Positions 59,031 through 64,000 of a stretch of DNA of 64,000 nucleotides are shown piece after piece. The stretch spans positions 943,135-1,007,134 of the forward strand of contig QANY01005609.1 of assembly GCA_003255025.1 (NCBI GenBank), written 5' to 3'. The notes under the pieces were generated by a model. The model saw only the letters and a program-made list of their open reading frames with translations, ran no database searches and was not told where the DNA came from. This DNA is from Datisca glomerata (taxonomy: Eukaryota; Streptophyta; Magnoliopsida; Cucurbitales; Datiscaceae). Made by a program: the position numbers and the translations under genes. Within the stretch, counting starts at the first letter, position 1, and each line of letters starts with the position of its first letter.

Positions 59031-60534
59031 AGAAAAGATTAAAGAGAGAATGTTGCGTTGCCTCTACTTTTCAAAAAAATAAAATTCATTGTACTGTAAA
59101 TCAAGTATTTTGAATATATAGTTTTCCTTTTGCACTAATGTCTTAATAGATAAAACAATATATGCTTTTGTTGTCATCCTCTTAGCTTGTCTCTGTAGAC
59201 CATGTAACCGTAAGTTTTGCAAGACTTGGTAGTCTTGGAGGTCAGAATGTGAACAAAGGTATGTATATACTTTATATTTTGTAATTAAGTTACATACTAA
59301 TTTCACAAACTGGAATTTATAAAAGAAGGAGTTTCTCTAGGAATTGGGTTGTCTGAAGAAATTAAGTGGGGGATTCATTCCTCTGTCCTTCATTGTTGTC
59401 TTAATTACATACAGTAACTATTAAGTATAATTTGAACAAATGAGAAGAATAGAAGCTACCAGACGGGAGTTATGATGTTAAACAAAAATTTCCAGCATAT
59501 AAGTATTTGCAGCTAGCTACTATATGCGTGCCAAATTCATTGGCTATTCTGTTTGAGAAGTTTGCTTGAAAGTTATATCAAGAGTTGAAGATAATTTTAA
59601 GTCTTGCAAATTAGTATATTGTTTGTCATTCTTCTGTTTTAATTCTTCTTATTTTTTAAATAAGAAACTCAATGGCATATTGGTCATGCTGTAGAAGGAT
59701 CCAAAGTTACGGCCTTCTAAGTTATGTTTCCTTCTTGGGTAGAGACAGAGGGCTCATAAGGAATGAAACATGGACAAATAGATGGAAATTTCTAGATTTG
59801 TAATTTTAATTAAGGTAGTGTAAAGATCTACTAAGTGCGAATAATTCTGTGCAGTTTATGCAGAAACTTGTTTGCAAGCTCATCCATGAGTAATTAGTAT
59901 TGTGAGCGCTAGAAATGTGAGTTGACATAATTTCTGGCATGATTGAAATGTGGGGGGGGGGGGGGGNGGGGGGGGGGGGGCTAAAAATGGGGGTGCTAGA
60001 AATGTGGATTTTGCAATCTAGATTCCAATATTATAGATCAACATATTTGAATATTGGAAAATTTTTTATAGAGATAATATATATGTTTATAAGTGGATAT
60101 TGAACTATAACAATTATTTTTTTTAAATATAGGTCCATCGAAAACACAACAAACACATAGTAATTCAGGTGGTATGTGGTTCCACATAGTGATGGGGAAT
60201 ATGATTCCAACAAGAAGACATGAAAGTTCTTTGATGAAAACTTTGGCTTGTATTTGTGATATTTGGTACAACTCAAAATATATCTAATATGTGATATGAA
60301 CACATTGGGATGCTATTTTGTAAGGTTTTTGGACATTTGATATTGTATTTGATATGGATCTTTATTAGTAATTTTTTTAATTAAATATTTTAAATTAGTG
60401 ATTTAATGGATAATTTTTGTATTATTTGTTTGATACATTAGCGTAAATTATTTACAGCATTTAAAACTCTATAAGAGAATATAATAGCCTAAAGAAATAA
60501 AATAGGAAAATGTAGTTATGATATGGTTATACAT
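59031..60534. other. AT-rich stretch with poly-G artefact
   Basis: No gene is supported. The minus-strand frames at about 60031-60303 have no domain and lie in AT-rich DNA. A poly-G/N run is at 59952-59980. The CACTA end that begins about 60535 may extend leftwards into this stretch. Confidence 0.4.
59952..59980. other. Poly-G run around a single N
   Basis: 15 G, one N and 13 G. It has the same form as the run at 35422-35459 and is likely an assembly or sequencing artefact. Confidence 0.85.
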
Positions 60535-60932
60535 ACAATAGCATTTCTTAAAAGCTATAGAAAGGGTCTCATTGCGCTTGGTAACCCTTCTATAGCGTTT
60601 AAAAAAGCTATAGAAAAGTTACAATAGCGTTTTTTAAACGCAATAGAAAGTCTCACATTTTTGCTACACTTATAATAGCGTTTATAAAATGCTATCATAA
60701 GATTTTCATAGCGTTTTTCGTAACACTATGTTTGCCGACATTAAAAACGCTATTGAAAGGTTACAATAGCGTTTTTTAAACGCTGTTAAAAGTAGTTATG
60801 ATAGCATTTTTTAAATGCTATCGTAAGGTCATAGTTTTAATAACGTTGACAACCATAGCGTTACGAAAAACGCTATAAAAATCCTATGATAGCGTTTTTC
60901 GGCCGCTATCATAGGGTTTTTTTGTTGTAGTG
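60535..60932. mobile_element. CACTA-type end with sub-terminal repeat array
   Basis: It ends in GGGTTTTTTTGTTGTAGTG. The reverse complement begins CACTACAACAAAAAAACCC, a standard plant CACTA terminus. The 400 bp before it hold about a dozen copies, in both directions, of ATAGCGTTTTT/AAAAACGCTAT words, the usual sub-terminal binding sites of CACTA transposase. The left terminus was not found, so the element is either truncated or extends unseen to the left. Confidence 0.75.
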
Positions 60933-61490
60933 TAATGATCACGAATACACCCTCAGATTATCACTGTCGTTGTCTCGCTTCCCTCACGTATCAGAGGTTC
61001 ACAAAATTTTTCACCTCACACCATAGAGGCTACCTTCTTTCTTCACCTCACACCATGGAGGCGGTTAACACCTTCACATTTAAATTGGTAGCTTACACAA
61101 TTACGCCACTTTAAGTGGCTACCCAATTTAGCCCTTTGTGGGCTTGAATGTTTAATGGGCTAAGAAGCCCATGCCTCCACATGGAGGGACTCAACAGACT
61201 CCCCCTCCTGACAATATGGAGAAATCCATCTTAACTGTTGTCTTTCGGCATGTCTCAGGCTTTTTCTTAGGTAAGGTTCTCGTAAATAACTTTACCGATT
61301 TCCTAGTGTGGTTCACATACAAAACTTTCATCCCATTCTATATGACTCTTACACACTTTCCTCCGTAGCTATCTGTCTCAGACCCTTTGTAATTCTTTAA
61401 ATTTCTCCCATCAATTTAAATTACATCATCCCCTCGAGTACATCTAGTAGATGATTGTCGCTCTCTTCCAATCTTTGTAGCTGGATAATA
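60933..61490. other. Spacer with short duplicated word
   Basis: TTTCACCTCACACCATAGAGG and TTCACCTCACACCATGGAGG occur about 35 bp apart (61006 and 61041). No gene was recognised. It may contain decayed Copia sequence left of the piece at 61500. Confidence 0.4.
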
Positions 61491-61499
61491 ACATCAGCT

Positions 61500-62981
61500 T
61501 GTGTCACTCAAACTGGTTGAGCATCTTGTGGTGCTAGCTTATCAATAACACTTTCATCAGCACAATCACCATTACTGGCTCTACCATCACTGTTCCCTGA
61601 AGATGTAGGAACTAGATTTAACTCAATTTCATCAGGCTGAGGCTTCTCAACTATTGTCAAACCTGCAATAGCATGTTCAACAATGAATTTCACATCTCAT
61701 CTTCTGACAAATTTCTTCTCAACTAGATCATATTTTTTCTTGTAGGGTAATTCACTCTTCTTCACTACTTTCACCACACCCGTAGTGAGTTTCGTAGATA
61801 TCATGTGGAGCATAGGTTGTTTCCTTCCTTGAGCTACTACCATTAACCATTTGGTGAGTTTTCATTGACCTTCATTAAAATAATTATGATAACTCTTATC
61901 ATCGAGCTGACCCGTAGAAATCAAGTTCAGTTAGATCCCTAGAACATGTCTCACATTCTTGAGTACTAGCTTGCACCTGATATTAGTCTCTTGACATACA
62001 TCTCCAATCCCTGATATCTTGGAGGTGCCACCATTCCCCCCTCATCACAACACCAAAGTCACCTGATAAATAAGATGAGAAGATATCACTTCCGGAGGAA
62101 ACATGGCAGCACTATCAACTACCCAATCTATGTCTAGGCATGTACCATTCACTAAGTTATGTAGTGAGATAACAGACATGTCTTGACTAATGGCTGCAAC
62201 TGTCTTCGTTGCATCATTCTTCTTATCGCCATTTTCCTATTGTTGCTCCCTTTTCAACGTTCTTTACTCAATTTTCTCATGCCCAAAATTCTTGCAGTAA
62301 AAGAACTGAACCTCTTTCCTATCGATTTCACTCTGACTTCTCCCCTAGTTTTCTTTAACAAAAGCCTCTGATTAACTGAATGAAGAACCCAATGATTTCC
62401 TTCTTGTTTCTTTATTCAACAAACTGCTCTTAACCAAACTCAAAGAGACTTGACCAGCAGGAGACAAATTACTCATTGGCACTACCAATGTTTCCTAACT
62501 ATCTGGTAGAGAACTTAGAAGAAACAAGGGCTGAAGCTTATCATCAACAACCATTTTCATCAATGAAATCTGATTGACAATGCTCTGAATCTCATTCCAG
62601 TGCTCTGCGATTGAAGCGCCTTATTTATATTTTAGGTTCATAAAATTTCATATCAGAAAAGCTTTATTCCTAGGTGTTTTTCTCTCATACAAATCTTCTA
62701 ACTTCATCGACAAAGAGTGTGTAGAGGTTTCACTCGCTATATGGTGATACAAGTTATCACCCACCCACTATCGAATGTAACCGAAGGCTTATCGGTTCAA
62801 CAATTCTCAATCTTCTTTACTCATATTCACTGGCTTCATAGTATCACATTTTATGGGAGCATGAAACTTTTTATGGTAAAGAAGATCCTCCATGTTTCCA
62901 TTCCACAACTGCTAATTAGTCTCATTCAGACTAATTATTCTGCTTGTATAAACCTCTATGACTATCCAGAACTACAAACAA
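61500..62981 (-). pseudogene. Copia gag-protease-integrase remnant, minus strand
   Basis: After the primer site at 62983-62994 the frame gives MEDLLYHKKFHAPIK, MKPVNMSKED, DNLYHHIASETSTHSL and KLEDLYERKTPRNKAFLI, a UBN2-type gag, then ISLMKMVVDDKLQALFLLSS. A degraded knuckle reads VQFFYCKNFGHEKIE. The protease region has CLDIDWVVDSAAMFPPEVIS and SGDFGVVMRGE, with DSA in place of DSG. Next is KLTKWLMVVAQGRKQPMLHM (pre-integrase). Then, across a deletion, comes a frame with KKYDLVEKKFVRR and VKFIVEHAIAGLTIVEKPQP, which resembles the linker after the integrase core. The integrase core and RT are missing. Stops and shifts make it dead. Confidence 0.75.
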
Positions 62982-62982
62982 T

Positions 62983-62994
62983 GTCTGATACCCA
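62983..62994 (-). other. Primer-binding site of the Copia remnant
   Basis: On the minus strand TGGGTATCAGAC, one change or two from TGGTATCAGAGC, the initiator methionine tRNA site. An LTR end ...CTCAACA lies just before it (plus-strand TGTTGAGATTTTAC at 62997). Confidence 0.65.
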
Positions 62995-62996
62995 CT

Positions 62997-63135
62997 TGTT
63001 GAGATTTTACTCGAAATCCTTATCACCACAGTTCAATATTACGTAGTCGATAACCAATTATCAATATCAAAGTAAATTACCAATCAGAGATAATAACTAA
63101 TTTAATAAGGAAAGAGAAATATAGGAACACCAAAT
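62997..63135 (-). repeat. 5' LTR part of the Copia remnant
   Basis: Starts (plus) TGTTGAGATTTTACTCG next to the primer site. Its other end is not clear, because the TRIM begins at 63136 and may interrupt it. Confidence 0.45.
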
Positions 63136-63630
63136 TGTTGGAGTTATCCAACATCAATTGTGGAAGAGACTGGTAGTCAGTTTATAAGTGTAGGAAAAGC
63201 CATACCTCTCAAGCTAGCTTTTGGCATTGAGAAGACCCAACAACACCCAACACTGGTATCAGAGCCAGGTCCAGGTTTAGTTAACAAATCTTCAGCCCAA
63301 TCCAGGTGAAGTGAGTCGTTAGCCCTCCTACTCATAATTTGATGTGTGGTGAATCCATATGAAGTGAGTTGTTGGCTCCCCGATTCACAGGCCGATGTAT
63401 GGTGATTCGGGTGATGCGAATCGATAGTTATCTGACTCAGGACCTAATGGTTGTGAATCCGGATTGAGTGGGTCGATTGTTATCCGACTCAAGACCCAAT
63501 TTGTGATGTGGGAGATTGTTGAGATTATCCCATATCGATTGTGGAAGAGACTTGTAGTCTATTTATAAGTGTAAGTGAAAACCTCACCTCTCAAACTAGG
63601 TTTTAGGATTGAAAAAGCTCAATAATAACA
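63136..63630 (+). mobile_element. TRIM (short non-coding LTR element)
   Basis: A 495-bp element with LTRs of 117 bp (63136-63252) and 114 bp (63517-63630). Both begin TGTTG(G/A)(A)G..TTATCC and share GATTGTGGAAGAGACT, TTTATAAGTGTA and CTCTCAA blocks. A primer site TGGTATCAGAGCC is at 63254-63266 and a polypurine tract GTGGGAGAT at 63508-63516. The interior is too short to code. This is the full structure of a terminal-repeat retrotransposon in miniature, which depends on proteins from other elements. The outer 5 bp (CAAAT, TGAAG) do not match. Confidence 0.88.
63254..63266 (+). other. Primer-binding site of the TRIM
   Basis: TGGTATCAGAGCC, the exact initiator methionine tRNA complement used by many plant retroelements, one base inside the left LTR. 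Confidence 0.9.
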
Positions 63631-63916
63631 TGAAGTAAATCCAAACAAACTGAAATGGTTCTTAAATTCGATACTGACGTGCATGGAGCTTCCAAGAAAC
63701 TAAGAGCAATACTTAAATTGATTTTTATTTCCCCAAGAGGAAATCGTAATGAAACAATACGTACATTTGGGCTCAAAGCTTCAAGTATCGAAGTTAAATA
63801 CGAAGCCTTGTACTGTAGGGTAACACCATTGAAAGAACTAGAAATCATAAATACATGCTCTTACTGTATATTACTGATTATTGACCACGTCGAAGATGAC
63901 TTCAGTGTAAAGGGCA
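63631..63916. other. Unassigned stretch with open frames on both strands
   Basis: An 88-codon frame (63655-63921, +) and an 81-codon frame (63603-63848, -) overlap. I recognise neither, and which one, if any, is real cannot be told. The plus frame runs into the LTR at 63917, which argues against it as an intact gene. Confidence 0.35.
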
Positions 63917-64000
63917 TGTAGATACCGTATTTTATCCGGCCTAATACATGAAATATACATGTTATATATTTTGGCTCTTTTAATAATCCAAGACTATGTG
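63917..64000 (+). repeat. Start of a second copy of the 1968-bp LTR family
   Basis: Begins TGTAGATACCGTATTTTATC and matches 28963 onward with only a few differences until the window ends. Whether it is a solo LTR or the 5' LTR of a full element lies outside the window. Confidence 0.9.

Noticed and set aside
60031..60303. Two overlapping minus-strand frames (77-90 codons)
   Set aside because: No domain, AT-rich, next to an assembly artefact, and no splice or promoter context.
62717..63046. 109-codon plus-strand frame
   Set aside because: The minus strand codes for a recognisable Copia gag, primer site and leader; the plus frame is its shadow.

Overview
The window is nuclear DNA from a flowering plant, probably a eudicot. 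It is strongly AT-rich, has GT-AG introns, carries a nuclear gene for a plastid ribosomal protein, and is dominated by plant transposon families: Copia, Ty3/Gypsy of the Tat and chromovirus types, CACTA, a terminal-repeat retrotransposon in miniature (TRIM) and solo LTRs. I cannot name the species from sequence alone. Only one gene looks intact: the four-exon gene for plastid 50S ribosomal protein L15 at 51876-54717 (+). Nearly everything else is transposon or gene wreckage.

Layout, left to right. 1-5595: two Copia gag starts and a decayed Copia gag-pol with its 3' LTR, interrupted by about 1 kb of GC-richer, organelle-like DNA. 7061-7876: a broken copy of a DUF1421 (FLOE-like) gene. 9010-18909: a complete-length but dead Tat-lineage Gypsy element on the minus strand, with both LTRs, TTTTC target duplications, gag, protease, RT, two RNase H parts and integrase, plus an extra gene in the opposite direction (10340-12345) and a 60-bp tandem array in its 3' region. 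19564-21137: a minus-strand solo LTR with CTATA duplications. 22662-31709: a Copia element of the same LTR family, flanked by TATAT, whose 3' LTR is split by an unrelated 1968-bp solo LTR (GTAAT duplications). That unrelated LTR recurs at the right edge of the window (63917-64000).

33210-34350 is an inverted-repeat element. 34600-39900 holds pieces of a minus-strand chromovirus-like Gypsy element with a CACTA transposase remnant lodged between its gag and pol pieces. 41970-46113 is a complete-ended CACTA-type element (terminal repeats, TGT duplications) that carries six exons, with their introns, of a WDR48/LRS1-like WD40 gene. This gene capture is the most notable feature. 46480-51227 holds LTR fragments and purine-rich and other simple repeats.

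Right third: after the L15 gene come about 3 kb of AT-rich spacer, a decayed exon of an AVT1-like vacuolar amino acid transporter (58838-59030), a CACTA end packed with AATAGCGTTTTT-type subterminal repeats (60535-60932), a minus-strand Copia gag/protease remnant with its primer-binding site (61500-63135), and a TRIM with both short LTRs (63136-63630). Two N tracts sit inside poly-G runs (35422-35459 and 59952-59980) and look like assembly artefacts. The genes do not form a functional unit: this is one housekeeping gene in nested, mostly inactive transposons. All family calls come from reading the translations by eye; no database search was run.
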